Shown: positions 9,624 through 17,479 of the stretch, in pieces
Position numbering within the stretch: the stretch's first letter is position 1
How the letters are laid out: each line of letters opens with the position of its first letter
Assembly: GCA_947476695.1 (NCBI GenBank)
Contig: CANJRD010000008.1
Coordinates: 62,001-126,000 of the forward strand
Origin: Rhodospirillaceae bacterium
GTDB taxonomy: Bacteria > Pseudomonadota > Alphaproteobacteria > Rhodospirillales > Rhodospirillaceae
Reading direction: 5' to 3'
Length of the DNA stretch: 64,000 bases
The notes under the pieces: model-generated
The model's database searches: none
Told to the model about the DNA's origin: nothing
Seen by the model: only the letters and a program-made list of their open reading frames with translations
Position numbers and translations under genes: made by a program

Positions 9624-10490
9624 ATGAATTCCATCGCGCAGATCGATAGCGCCCCGACGCGCTGGACCTTCGCCGAGCCGGGACCGATCGCCATCGGATC
9701 CGAGTCGCATAAGGCGATGTTCTGCCGCATGGTGCTGGACACCTTCGATCCTTATAAGCCCGAAGTCATCGACTGGCCCAAGCTGGACCCGGAGCCGCTG
9801 GCGCGTCTAACCGGCCTGCCGTTCTGGACCATTGCGGTCGAGACCGAGGATCGCGCGTCCGCGCATATCGCGGCCCAGGCCAAGATCACAACCGACCCCT
9901 TGATGCGCGAAGCCATCGAGATGATTGCCTTCGAGGAATCGCGCCATCGCCGTGTGCTCAGAGCGCTGGTCGACGGCTACGGCATCAAGCTCGACAATGT
10001 GCCGCCCTATACGCCGTCGCGCCGGACCGAGTGGAACTTCATGTCCACCGGCTACGGCGAATGCCTGGACTCATTCTTTGCGTTCGGTCTGTTTGAACTC
10101 GCCAAGCGCTCGGGGTTCTTCCCGATGGACCTGGTCGAGACCTTCGAGCCGGTGATTCGAGAAGAATCGCGCCACATCGTGTTCTTCGTGAATTGGGCGG
10201 CTTACATGCAGGCGAACACCCCGCTGCTGGCCCGGCCGTGGTTCGCCGCCAAGCGCCTCGCCCATCTCGGCATCAACGGCATCGCACGGGCCGGCGTCGC
10301 CTCCGGCGCGGATGACGATTTCGCCACGCATGGCAAAGACTCCGTTGGCGTCGATATCGAGATCGGTCCCTTCATGGACCTCTGCCTGTCCGAGAACGAT
10401 CGCCGCATGGCGCATCTCGATGCGCGTCTGCTGCGCCCCACCATCATGCCGACCATGGTGCGCTTCGCGCGCCGCTTCATGCCCGGCTGA
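9624..10490 (+). CDS. Ferritin-like (di-iron type) protein of unknown function
   Basis: A 288-residue soluble protein without signal peptide. Two EESRH motifs, at residues 104-108 and 180-184, together with acidic residues ETED (73-76) and helices around ECLDSFFAFGLFELA (146-160), give the pattern of a four-helix-bundle di-iron carboxylate protein (E...ExxH, twice). I do not recognise a named family. The first base of the frame is upstream at 9513, but the ATG at 9624 (MNSIAQIDSAP) is the natural start because the upstream part overlaps the hpnC promoter and 5' end. It is followed after 16 bases by a DegT-type aminotransferase on the same strand. An oxygenase, desaturase or oxidase role in lipid tailoring is possible but only inferred from place. 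Confidence 0.8.
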   Translation: MNSIAQIDSAPTRWTFAEPGPIAIGSESHKAMFCRMVLDTFDPYKPEVIDWPKLDPEPLARLTGLPFWTIAVETEDRASAHIAAQAKITTDPLMREAIEMIAFEESRHRRVLRALVDGYGIKLDNVPPYTPSRRTEWNFMSTGYGECLDSFFAFGLFELAKRSGFFPMDLVETFEPVIREESRHIVFFVNWAAYMQANTPLLARPWFAAKRLAHLGINGIARAGVASGADDDFATHGKDSVGVDIEIGPFMDLCLSENDRRMAHLDARLLRPTIMPTMVRFARRFMPG

Positions 10491-10506
10491 ACGAAAGCCA
10501 ATTCCC

Positions 10507-11640
10507 ATGTCTCTGCCCCCGGTGCCGCCGACCCGGATCGACTTCACGCCTGAAGACGCCGACTGGATCGCCGAGAAGATCAAAGAAGTTCTGGGCACGG
10601 GTCGGCTCACCCTCGGCGGTTATGGCGAGGAACTCGAGAAGCAGTTCGCCGCCTTGCATGGTGCGAAGCATGCCGTCGCCGTGAACAGCGGCACGGCCTC
10701 GCTGGAGATCATGCTGCGAATCGCCGATGTCGCCGGTAAGGATGTGCTGATCCCCGCGAATACCTTCTTCGCGACGGCCTCCGCCGTAATCGCGGCCGGC
10801 GGCAATCCGATCCTGATGGACACCGATCCGACGACGCTGTCGACCACGGCGGCCGAGGTCGAGCGGCGTCTGACGCCCAAGACCGTCGGCATCATGATCG
10901 TGCACATCGCCGGCTTCATCACCCACGAGATGCCCGCGATTGTCGACCTCGCCAAACGCAAGGGCCTGTGGCTGATGGAAGACGCGGCGCATGCGCATCT
11001 GGCGACGCTGGACGGCAAGCATGCCGGCACCTTCGGCTGGGCGGGCTCGTTCAGCTTCTATCCGACCAAGGTGATGACATCCGCCGAGGGCGGCATCATC
11101 ATCACCGATGACGAGAAGATGGCCACGGAAGCGCGCATCTATCGCGACCAGGGTAAGGCCAGCTTCTTCCAGAACAGCCACATCCGCATGGGTTACAACT
11201 GGCGCCTTTCGGAACCGCACGCGATCATCGGCCTGCGGCACCTGCAAAGCCTGCCGCAGATGATCGCCAACCGCCGTCGCATCGCGGCGAAGTACGACGC
11301 GGCGCTGAGCTCGGCGAATGGCGTTCGCCCGATGTTGCCCCCCAAGGGCTGCGCGGCGAACTACTACAAGTACGTCGTGATGTTGCCGGACGGCGTGGAT
11401 CGCGTGACGCTGAAGACCTGGCTGAAGGACGAGCACGGCGTGCAGTGCTCCGGCGAGGTCTACGAGTTCCCCCTGCACAAGCATCCGGTGTTGACGCAAC
11501 TCGATCCGGGCAATCTGACCGGCGCTGAGATCGCCTGCGGCCGGCAGATGTGCCTGCCGATCTTCGCCAGCATGACCGACGCCGAAGCCGACCGCGTGAT
11601 CGCCGCCCTCGATGCGGCGAAGCGACAGGGCCTGGTTTAA
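10507..11640 (+). CDS. DegT/DnrJ/EryC1/StrS-family PLP aminotransferase
   Basis: A 377-residue sugar-aminotransferase-type enzyme. Family motifs are HAVAVNSGTASLEI for phosphate binding of the cofactor, PANTFFATASAVIAAGG, LMEDAAHAH with the aspartate that contacts the pyridine nitrogen (D159), and SFSFYPTKVMTSAEGG with the Schiff-base lysine K188. The carboxyl end (YEFPLHKHPV, LPIFASMTDAEADRV) is also typical. Usual substrates are nucleotide-linked keto sugars. Here it sits 16 bases after the ferritin-like gene in a hopanoid cluster that lacks the HpnO aminotransferase, so amination of a hopanoid or of a head-group sugar is conceivable; the sequence alone does not decide. Confidence 0.9.
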   Translation: MSLPPVPPTRIDFTPEDADWIAEKIKEVLGTGRLTLGGYGEELEKQFAALHGAKHAVAVNSGTASLEIMLRIADVAGKDVLIPANTFFATASAVIAAGGNPILMDTDPTTLSTTAAEVERRLTPKTVGIMIVHIAGFITHEMPAIVDLAKRKGLWLMEDAAHAHLATLDGKHAGTFGWAGSFSFYPTKVMTSAEGGIIITDDEKMATEARIYRDQGKASFFQNSHIRMGYNWRLSEPHAIIGLRHLQSLPQMIANRRRIAAKYDAALSSANGVRPMLPPKGCAANYYKYVVMLPDGVDRVTLKTWLKDEHGVQCSGEVYEFPLHKHPVLTQLDPGNLTGAEIACGRQMCLPIFASMTDAEADRVIAALDAAKRQGLV

Positions 11641-11647
11641 ATCAGCC

Positions 11648-12214
11648 CTAGTCCGGGTAAGCGAGCTGGGTCGTGTGGTTGCGGATGTCCTTCGGCCAGC
11701 CCGCGATCAAGGAGACGAAACGCTCGCGGTCGTCGGCGAATAACGCGCGCAGCGCTTCCTCGTAGCCGGGCAAATTGCCGGCCATCGCCGACATGAAGTG
11801 ATACGCCGCGTTCTGCGCCTCGCGCTTCCGCTCCTTGCCCGCGTTGGCCTTGCGGGCCTCCTCCACCAGCTTGCGCAGCGTGACCGACGCACCGCCGGGC
11901 TGCGCGTTCAACCAGTCCCAATGGCGCGGCAGCAAGGTCACCTCGCGCGCCGTCACGCCAAGCTTCGGCCGCCCGGGACCGCGCGGGCTGGCGAAATCGC
12001 CGCTGGCCAAGCGGGCCAGGAATTCCGCATCCGATCCGCGAATATCCAGATCAACGGCACGCCCCGTCGCGTCGTCGTACACCAGCACCGGACCCGCCGC
12101 CTTGCGCGCGATGGCGCGTTTGACCGCAATGCCCACGGTGCGCATCGGACCGGCCGACAGCATCTTGTCGCCATTAAAGGCCGTAAATTGGGGCTCTTCG
12201 TCGCGTGCGTTCAT
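11648..12214 (-). CDS. DUF2239 family protein
   Basis: A 188-residue protein matching the DUF2239 pattern: FTAFNGDKMLSAG near the amino end, PVLVYDDATGRAVDLD in the middle, GRPKLGVTAREVTLLPRHW, then a charged helical part (RKLVEEARKANAGKERKRE) and YHFMSAMAGNLPGYEEALRA. The GRPKLGVxxREVTLLPRHW segment resembles a DNA-binding helix-turn-helix tail, but the function is unknown. Two ACCCGGGT palindromes lie in its promoter, so it is probably under tight operator control. It faces the DegT gene tail to tail, with seven bases between the stops. Confidence 0.85.
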   Translation of the reverse strand: MNARDEEPQFTAFNGDKMLSAGPMRTVGIAVKRAIARKAAGPVLVYDDATGRAVDLDIRGSDAEFLARLASGDFASPRGPGRPKLGVTAREVTLLPRHWDWLNAQPGGASVTLRKLVEEARKANAGKERKREAQNAAYHFMSAMAGNLPGYEEALRALFADDRERFVSLIAGWPKDIRNHTTQLAYPD

Positions 12215-12240
12215 CGTGGCGTCTCCTGGGAAAGCGCCGC

Positions 12241-12285
12241 CTATATAACCCGGGTAATATTGGTCGTCAATTACACCCGGGTCAA
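12241..12285 (-). promoter_or_regulatory. Sigma70-type promoter with twin ACCCGGGT operators for the DUF2239 gene
   Basis: Read on the minus strand, TTGACG and TTATAT are separated by 16 bases, a good -35/-10 pair. Two perfect eight-base palindromes ACCCGGGT lie at 12248-12255 (within the spacer next to the -10) and 12275-12282 (just upstream of the -35), 27 bases apart centre to centre. A bound dimeric repressor would cover the promoter. No regulator gene that obviously matches lies in the window. Confidence 0.6.
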
Positions 12286-12400
12286 ATTATGAACCCGCGC
12301 GGCAATCGTTCCGCGCAATTGCGGCAAAAATGCCCAAATGTCGTCGCCGCTTCTTCGCAATTGGGGCGTTAGATCAGTAGCGCGAACGGGAGAGACGCCG

Positions 12401-12517
12401 ATGGTTGCCCTAGATCGATTCTTTGATGTTTACGACCGCATTTGCCCGCGGTGGTTCAGCGATGTCTTTGCCGGCGTCGTCCTGATCGTGCTGCCCGTCC
12501 TGTACTTCGCGTTCTAG
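12401..12517 (+). CDS. Possible 38-residue single-span membrane protein
   Basis: A short frame with GGGAGAG eight bases before its ATG encodes 38 residues: a polar start MVALDRFFDVYDRICPRW and a hydrophobic segment from about residue 23 to the end (FAGVVLIVLPVLYFAF). It lies antisense to the last 30 codons of the HpnL-family gene, a hydrophilic tail that may not be conserved. Ribosome site and membrane-like character argue for a real small protein; the short length and overlap argue against. No homologue is known to me. Confidence 0.35.
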   Translation: MVALDRFFDVYDRICPRWFSDVFAGVVLIVLPVLYFAF

Positions 12518-13486
12518 CGCCCCGGGCTTCAGGCCCAACCAGGCGCCGAGCGCGAGGCCGATCGACGAGGTGAAAATCTCGCGGCCGCGCCGGACAAGCG
12601 CTAGCGCAAGTCCAAGCTCCGGCGATCCCGTAAGCGCACCCGCCACAAGCATCGTCGCCCCATCCTGACTTCCCATATGCGCGGGAATGAAGAAGGTGGC
12701 ATTGCGCGCCAGCACGACAGCGGCTTCGACCATCCAGGCGTCCTGGAACGTCACGTTCGCGCCCAGGAAGCGCAGGATGACGTAAACCTCCACCGCCCCC
12801 GAGAGCCAGGTAACGAATGACAGTCCGAGCGCGGCGGCGAATTGAAGCGGCCGGTGACGGACGAAGGTGAATAGCCGCTGCTCGACATCCCGCACCAGGC
12901 CGAGCGCGCGGTGCAGCTTCTCGCCCCACCGCCCCGCCGCAAGCCGCTGCTCAATGCGGATCAGCAGGCGCAGATGCAGCATCGCGAACAGCAGGACGAT
13001 GAAACCGCTGACGCAGGCCGCGCCGACGATCATCGCGGTTTCCGCCAGCGGCGGCAGAATGCCCGCCGCCAGCACCAGCGTGAGCCCGAAGCCGATGAAC
13101 GGAACTTCAGCCAGTGTGTTGATCGCCTGGGCCAGCAGCAATGTCGCGGTGGACTCGCGGTAGGTGACGCCATAGCGGCGCTTGAGCACCATCGCCTTCA
13201 CAGGCTCGCCCCCGAGGGAGCCGAAGGGCATCAGGGTGTTCACCGCCTCGCCGACCGTCTGCACGAGATAGACGCGTGCCAGGCCAACGCGGGTCTCGAA
13301 CATCATGGCCCAGGCCGCGGCATCGGCGGCGAACCCGACGTAGAAGACGATCAGCGTGGCGACGGCGCCGAGCCCGCCGAGATGCGTGACGTCGGCAATG
13401 ACGGCCGCGAGATCGGTGTCCGCCGCGACCCACCCGACGACAGCCAGACCGCAGAAGAACGCGATCCACTTCAGCGCGGTGGTCAT
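12410..13486 (-). CDS. hpnL: HpnL-family integral membrane protein (flippase-like)
   Basis: A 358-residue protein with about eight hydrophobic segments, related to the LPG synthase TM-region / flippase-like superfamily and to HpnL of hopanoid clusters. Conserved-looking text includes TVGEAVNTLMPFGSLGGEPVKA (residues about 77-98) and ATFFIPAHMGSQDGATMLV near residue 270, both typical of this superfamily. It is about 25 residues longer than usual, with a charged tail (EREVQDGQHDQDDAGKD). It lies 10 bases after the epimerase gene stop, in the order hpnI, epimerase, hpnL, so it probably belongs to the head-group operon; a role in moving a lipid or glycolipid across the membrane is inferred. Confidence 0.7.
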   Translation of the reverse strand: MTTALKWIAFFCGLAVVGWVAADTDLAAVIADVTHLGGLGAVATLIVFYVGFAADAAAWAMMFETRVGLARVYLVQTVGEAVNTLMPFGSLGGEPVKAMVLKRRYGVTYRESTATLLLAQAINTLAEVPFIGFGLTLVLAAGILPPLAETAMIVGAACVSGFIVLLFAMLHLRLLIRIEQRLAAGRWGEKLHRALGLVRDVEQRLFTFVRHRPLQFAAALGLSFVTWLSGAVEVYVILRFLGANVTFQDAWMVEAAVVLARNATFFIPAHMGSQDGATMLVAGALTGSPELGLALALVRRGREIFTSSIGLALGAWLGLKPGALEREVQDGQHDQDDAGKDIAEPPRANAVVNIKESI

Positions 13487-13496
13487 AGGTTTAGCG

Positions 13497-14462
13497 TCAT
13501 CGGACGATCATCTGCGTCCGCACCCAAGCCAGCGTCTGTTCCAGACCCTCGCGCAAGCCGACCTTCGGCTGGAACGCCAGCAGGCGCGCGGCCTTGTCCA
13601 TGGTGGTGACGGAGCGGCGGATGTCGCCGGCACGGGCCGGCGCGTGGGTGATGGTCGAGCGCGATTTGGCGAGATCGAGGATCGTGCGAGCCGTCTGGTT
13701 GATCGTCACCTCGACCCCGGTGCCGATGTTGATGATCTCGCCCAGCGCGCCGTCTTCCAAGCAGGACTTAACGACCGCGTCCGCCACATCGGTGGCATAG
13801 ACAAAGTCGCGCGTCTGCTCGCCGTCGTCGAAAATGGTGATGGGCTCGTTGCGGACGGCGCGATCGAGGAAGATCGAAATGACGCCGGAGTAATAGCTCT
13901 TAGGGTCCTGGCGCGGGCCATAGACGTTCATGAAGCGCAGCGCCGTGTACTTCAGCCCATAAAGCCGCGCGTAGTAATCGAGGTAAAACTCGATCACCAG
14001 CTTGTCTATGCCGTAGGGCGAACTTGGTCGCGCGCGCGATTCTTCGTTCACGGGCACCGGCGCATCATCGTCGTACACCGCCGAGGACGAGGCGAAGGCC
14101 ACCTTCTCGATGCCGTTGCGGCGCGCGTATTCGAGCAGCGCAACCGTGCCCATGACATTGACGCGGATGTCGCCCACGGGATCGTCCATCGACAACGGCA
14201 CCGCCGTCTGCGCGGCGAAGTGGATCATACGTTCCACCGGCCCCTTGATCGCGGCGTATTGATCCAGCGTGCCGGTGATATCAGCGGTGATGTCGGCCTT
14301 GAAGAAGGTGAACTTGGGATCGTTCGCCCAACGGGCGATGTTGGCTTTGAACCCTGTGCTGAGGTCATCGACCACCAGCACGTCATGGCCACGGCTCATG
14401 AGCAGGTCGACGGTGTGGCTGCCGATGAACCCGGCTCCGCCGGTGACGAGAACGCGGGTCAT
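13497..14462 (-). CDS. NAD-dependent UDP-glucose 4-epimerase-like sugar epimerase
   Basis: An extended short-chain dehydrogenase of 321 residues. It starts MTRVLVTGGAGFIGSHTVD with the NAD-binding glycine motif and has the catalytic SSSAVY serine region and YGIDK (the YxxxK pair), followed by ALRFMNVYGPRQDP. Enzymes of this kind invert or oxidise nucleotide sugars. The ATG at 14462 overlaps the stop of hpnI by four bases (ATGA), so the two are coupled; it may provide the sugar nucleotide used by HpnI. It differs from HpnA, which is encoded separately at 34528. Confidence 0.88.
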   Translation of the reverse strand: MTRVLVTGGAGFIGSHTVDLLMSRGHDVLVVDDLSTGFKANIARWANDPKFTFFKADITADITGTLDQYAAIKGPVERMIHFAAQTAVPLSMDDPVGDIRVNVMGTVALLEYARRNGIEKVAFASSSAVYDDDAPVPVNEESRARPSSPYGIDKLVIEFYLDYYARLYGLKYTALRFMNVYGPRQDPKSYYSGVISIFLDRAVRNEPITIFDDGEQTRDFVYATDVADAVVKSCLEDGALGEIINIGTGVEVTINQTARTILDLAKSRSTITHAPARAGDIRRSVTTMDKAARLLAFQPKVGLREGLEQTLAWVRTQMIVR

Positions 14463-15607
14463 GCGCTGACTTCCCGAGGAACGATGCGACCGTCGCGGGT
14501 CAGACCGAAGCGATGACCGCGCCATATAAAACTACGCCGCGTGAGCGCTACATACCATGACAAGAGCGCGATCAGATCGCGCAGTGGAAGTAACCAGAGA
14601 GCGCGTAAACCCTCACGATCTTCAAGGTAATCGCGGGCGAAGATGCGCGCCGTGGACAGGCGCATCGTCAGGGCAAGGGCAAACACGATGAGGCCCACGG
14701 CATCGAGGCCGCGCACCGCCCAGAACAGCGCGGCGAAAGGCACCGCGCGCGTCAGGATCGTAAGGGAGAAACCGACGGGATTGGCCGCCCAGGTGTTCTG
14801 GTCCCAATAGACCTGATGGTTCCACCATTGGCGGAAGCTGCCGTAGTCGGCCAGCAAATCGACGATGTAGGGCACCACCACATAGCGCCGGCGCAGCTTC
14901 ACCAAGCGGCGGCCCAACTCATAGTCCTCGACCAGATAGTCGCCGAGATCGGCCATACCGCCCACGGCGTCGAGATCGTCGCGACGAAATGCGACGGTCG
15001 CCCCGGTGCAGAACAACGCGGCATTGGTTTCGTTCGAGAACACCACGCTCGGCAGGAAGTCGGCGTTCATGCTGAGAAGCTCAAGCTTCTCCCACCAATG
15101 ATCGGCCTGGACACTGCGGTACATCGAGCAGACGTAGCCGACCGAGGGATCGTGCAGCGGCGTGACGATGTTGCGCACGTAATCCGGTTTCGCGCGCACG
15201 TCGCTGTCGCTGATGATCAGAATATCGTGCTTCGCGGCGGCCAGCCCGTTGACGAGGTTCTGCACCTTGCCGTTCACCACCGGCTCGCTGGGTTTGATCA
15301 CCAGCGTCACGCGGTCGGGATACTCGCCTTCCAGCTTGCGCAAGATGGGCAGCGCCGGATCGTCGGTGCGCTGGACGGACATCACGATCTGCAGTTCCGG
15401 GTAATCCTGAACGCAGAAACTGCGCAGGTTGTCCTCGAGGCCTTTGTCGAGCCCGTAGATCGGCTTCAGGATCGTCACCGGCGGGCTGAAGCCGTTGGGC
15501 GCGAACGGCCGCCGGAAAAAGCGGCGTGCCGCCCACAGGGTTAGCAGCGAAAAAACGCTGCCGCCCACGACCGGCAACAGCAGCAGGGTTTGGAATGCAG
15601 CGATCAT
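14459..15607 (-). CDS. hpnI: HpnI, hopanoid glycosyltransferase (GT21 ceramide-glucosyltransferase-like)
   Basis: HpnI transfers N-acetylglucosamine to bacteriohopanetetrol, the first step of composite head-group formation. The 382-residue protein has an amino-terminal membrane helix (about 5-27), VTILKPIYGLDKGLEDNL, the DSD metal motif in LIISDSDVRAKPDYV, GGMADLGDYLVEDYELGRRL and the QWWNHQVYWDQNTW segment standing where ceramide glucosyltransferases have (Q/R)xxRW. Three hydrophobic segments follow near residues 285-330 and 345-360. It is preceded by hpnJ on the same strand after a 274-base gap that carries a hairpin repeat. Confidence 0.93.
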   Translation of the reverse strand: MIAAFQTLLLLPVVGGSVFSLLTLWAARRFFRRPFAPNGFSPPVTILKPIYGLDKGLEDNLRSFCVQDYPELQIVMSVQRTDDPALPILRKLEGEYPDRVTLVIKPSEPVVNGKVQNLVNGLAAAKHDILIISDSDVRAKPDYVRNIVTPLHDPSVGYVCSMYRSVQADHWWEKLELLSMNADFLPSVVFSNETNAALFCTGATVAFRRDDLDAVGGMADLGDYLVEDYELGRRLVKLRRRYVVVPYIVDLLADYGSFRQWWNHQVYWDQNTWAANPVGFSLTILTRAVPFAALFWAVRGLDAVGLIVFALALTMRLSTARIFARDYLEDREGLRALWLLPLRDLIALLSWYVALTRRSFIWRGHRFGLTRDGRIVPREVSA

Positions 15608-15819
15608 TGGCCGCCGCCCCCGTGCCGGTTCACCTGATAAAGCAGGGAAAGAACAGGTAACAAAGCGCGGTGGCGATGACGATCAGACAGGAAGGGCACG
15701 TCTCGCGGGGCCTTTATTGATATTCCGGGCCGCCATTCTAAGCCGGGCCGCAAAAGGACGATATTTAATTGGCGAAGTACGTCGTCTCGGACGCGCGTCG
15801 CCTGGCTTTGCGGTTGCCA

Positions 15820-15870
15820 CCCTGGCCCCCGGATCAGCGCCGCGCTGGCGCGCGGCTTGTCCGGGGTGAC
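15820..15870 (+). repeat. REP-like hairpin repeat, copy A
   Basis: A 51-base unit between hpnJ and hpnI that matches 17416-17466 except for single changes and the central loop. The core is GCCGCGC, a variable three-base loop (here TGG), then GCGCGGC, so the stem is kept while the loop differs. It ends in TTGTCCGGGGTGAC. This is the layout of extragenic palindromic repeats; it may act as an mRNA 3'-end or attenuating hairpin between the two genes. Confidence 0.75.
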
Positions 15871-15881
15871 AATCCAGCTTG

Positions 15882-17324
15882 CTAAGCGACCTTCGCTTCG
15901 CGGTCTTCGCGTTGGTACAGGAATTCGAAGAACTCCACGCCCTCGCGCAGGCGGCGCTTCATCAGTTCCCAGTCGGTCAGCATTTCGGAGGTCAGCTCCA
16001 AGATCTTGCCGGGGCGGAAGTAGAACTTCTTATAGAACTCGCCGAGGCTGCCGAAGATCTCTTCGCTGGAGAGGTGCGGATAGCTGATCGAACTGACCTG
16101 GATGCCCTCGTCCGCGACCAGGCGGCCGTTGCTCTCGTCCATCAGCCAGCCATTCTGCTTGGCCTGATTGTAGAGGAACGTGCCGGGATAAGCCGCCGCG
16201 AGCGAGACCTGGATGGTCGTCGGGTTGCATTCCTTGGCGAACTGGATCGTCTCTTTGATCGTCTCATGCGTCTCGCCGGGGAGGCCGACGATGAAGGTGC
16301 CGTGAATCTTGATGCCGAGCTTGCGGCAATCCGAAGAGAACTGGCGCAGCTGTTCGACGCGCATGCCCTTCTTGATGTTGTGCAGGATCTGCTGATTGCC
16401 GGACTCATAGCCGCAGACGAAGAGCTGCAAGCCGTTGTCCTTCAGAATCTTCAGCGTCTCGTAAGGCACGTTGCCCTTGGCGTTGCACGACCACTTGATG
16501 CCGAGCATGCCGAGACCTTTGGCGATTTCGACCGCGCGCGGCAGATCGTCGGTGAACGTGTCGTCGTCGAAGAAGTATTCGCGCACCTGCGGGAAATATT
16601 CCTTCGCCTTCGCCATCTCGGACACGACGTGATCGACCGAGCGCGTACGGTAGACATGTCCGCCGATGGTCTGCGGCCACAGGCAGAAGGTGCAGCGCGA
16701 TTTGCAGCCGCGGCCGGTATAGACCGACAGGTAGGGATGCGGCAGATAGCCGATGAAGTAATCCTCGATCGTCAGGTCGCGCTTGTAGACGTCGACCACA
16801 TGCGGCAGCTGGTCCATGTCTTCCAGCATTGCGCGCGGTTTGTTGCGCACGATCTCGCCATTCGGGCGGCGCCAGGCGATGCCATCGATGTCCTCGTAGG
16901 TGTGACCTTCGGCAACTTCCTTGACTGTGAAGTCGAAATCGTTGCCCGCGACCCAATCGACCGCCGGGCCGTTCTTCATCGACTGATGGCCGTCGACGGC
17001 GACATGCGCGCCGACCATGCCGACCTTCAGCTTCGGATTCTTTTCCTTCAGCGCGGCGGCGACCTTGGCATCCGAGCGGAAGGACGGCGTCGAGGTGTGC
17101 AGCACCGCGAGCTCGTAGTCGTTCGCCATCGGCAACACCTGCTCCAGCGTCAGTCCGCGCGCGGGCGCGTCGACCAGCTTGGAGTCCGGCACCAGCGCCG
17201 CCGGCTGAGCCAGCCACGTCGGGTACCAGAACGACTTGATCTCGCGCTTGGCCTGATAGCGCGAACCGGCGCCGCCATCGAAGCCGTCGAAAGACGGCGG
17301 GTTCAGGAACAGGGTTTTCATCAT
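15882..17324 (-). CDS. hpnJ: HpnJ, B12-binding-type radical SAM protein of hopanoid head-group synthesis
   Basis: HpnJ converts the glucosamine head group of bacteriohopanetetrol to the cyclitol ether. The 480-residue protein has an amino-terminal cobalamin-binding-like domain (VGMVGAHVAVDGHQS near residue 101) and a radical SAM core with the cluster cysteines C207, C211 and C214 in GRGCKSRCTFCLWPQTIGG. FDDDTFTDDLPRAVEI and IHGTFIVGLPGETHETI are further radical SAM barrel strands. The start codon is the ATG pair at 17324/17321. Upstream lies a REP-like repeat; downstream after 274 bases is hpnI. Confidence 0.95.
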   Translation of the reverse strand: MMKTLFLNPPSFDGFDGGAGSRYQAKREIKSFWYPTWLAQPAALVPDSKLVDAPARGLTLEQVLPMANDYELAVLHTSTPSFRSDAKVAAALKEKNPKLKVGMVGAHVAVDGHQSMKNGPAVDWVAGNDFDFTVKEVAEGHTYEDIDGIAWRRPNGEIVRNKPRAMLEDMDQLPHVVDVYKRDLTIEDYFIGYLPHPYLSVYTGRGCKSRCTFCLWPQTIGGHVYRTRSVDHVVSEMAKAKEYFPQVREYFFDDDTFTDDLPRAVEIAKGLGMLGIKWSCNAKGNVPYETLKILKDNGLQLFVCGYESGNQQILHNIKKGMRVEQLRQFSSDCRKLGIKIHGTFIVGLPGETHETIKETIQFAKECNPTTIQVSLAAAYPGTFLYNQAKQNGWLMDESNGRLVADEGIQVSSISYPHLSSEEIFGSLGEFYKKFYFRPGKILELTSEMLTDWELMKRRLREGVEFFEFLYQREDREAKVA

Positions 17325-17354
17325 GGGAGGCAGCCTTTGTTATTCGTCTCTCTT

Positions 17355-17466
17355 GTCATCCCGGCCGAGCGAAGCGAGAGCCGGGATCCAGGGTAGCAAG
17401 GGCCAGCGTCTGTAACCCTGGACCCCGGATCGGCGCCGCGCAATCGCGCGGCTTGTCCGGGGTGAC
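17355..17466 (+). repeat. REP-like hairpin repeat, copy B, with flanking inverted half
   Basis: The element begins GTCATCCCGG and ends CCGGGGTGAC, so its two ends are near-inverted. The left part is the motif CGAGCGAAGCGAGAGCCGGG; the right part, 17416-17466, is a near-copy of 15820-15870 with the stem GCCGCGC/GCGCGGC and a different loop. It fills most of the gap between hpnJ and the radical SAM/SPASM gene. No coding sequence overlaps it. Confidence 0.75.
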
Positions 17467-17479
17467 AGCTTTGTTGATA

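Noticed and set aside
10071-10610. Minus-strand frame opposite the ferritin-like gene
   Set aside because: It overlaps the ferritin-like gene with its two EESRH motifs; the shadow has no domain signature.
12911-13609. Plus-strand frame opposite the HpnL-family gene
   Set aside because: Histidine/arginine-rich with no membrane or catalytic pattern; the opposite strand encodes a clear polytopic membrane protein.
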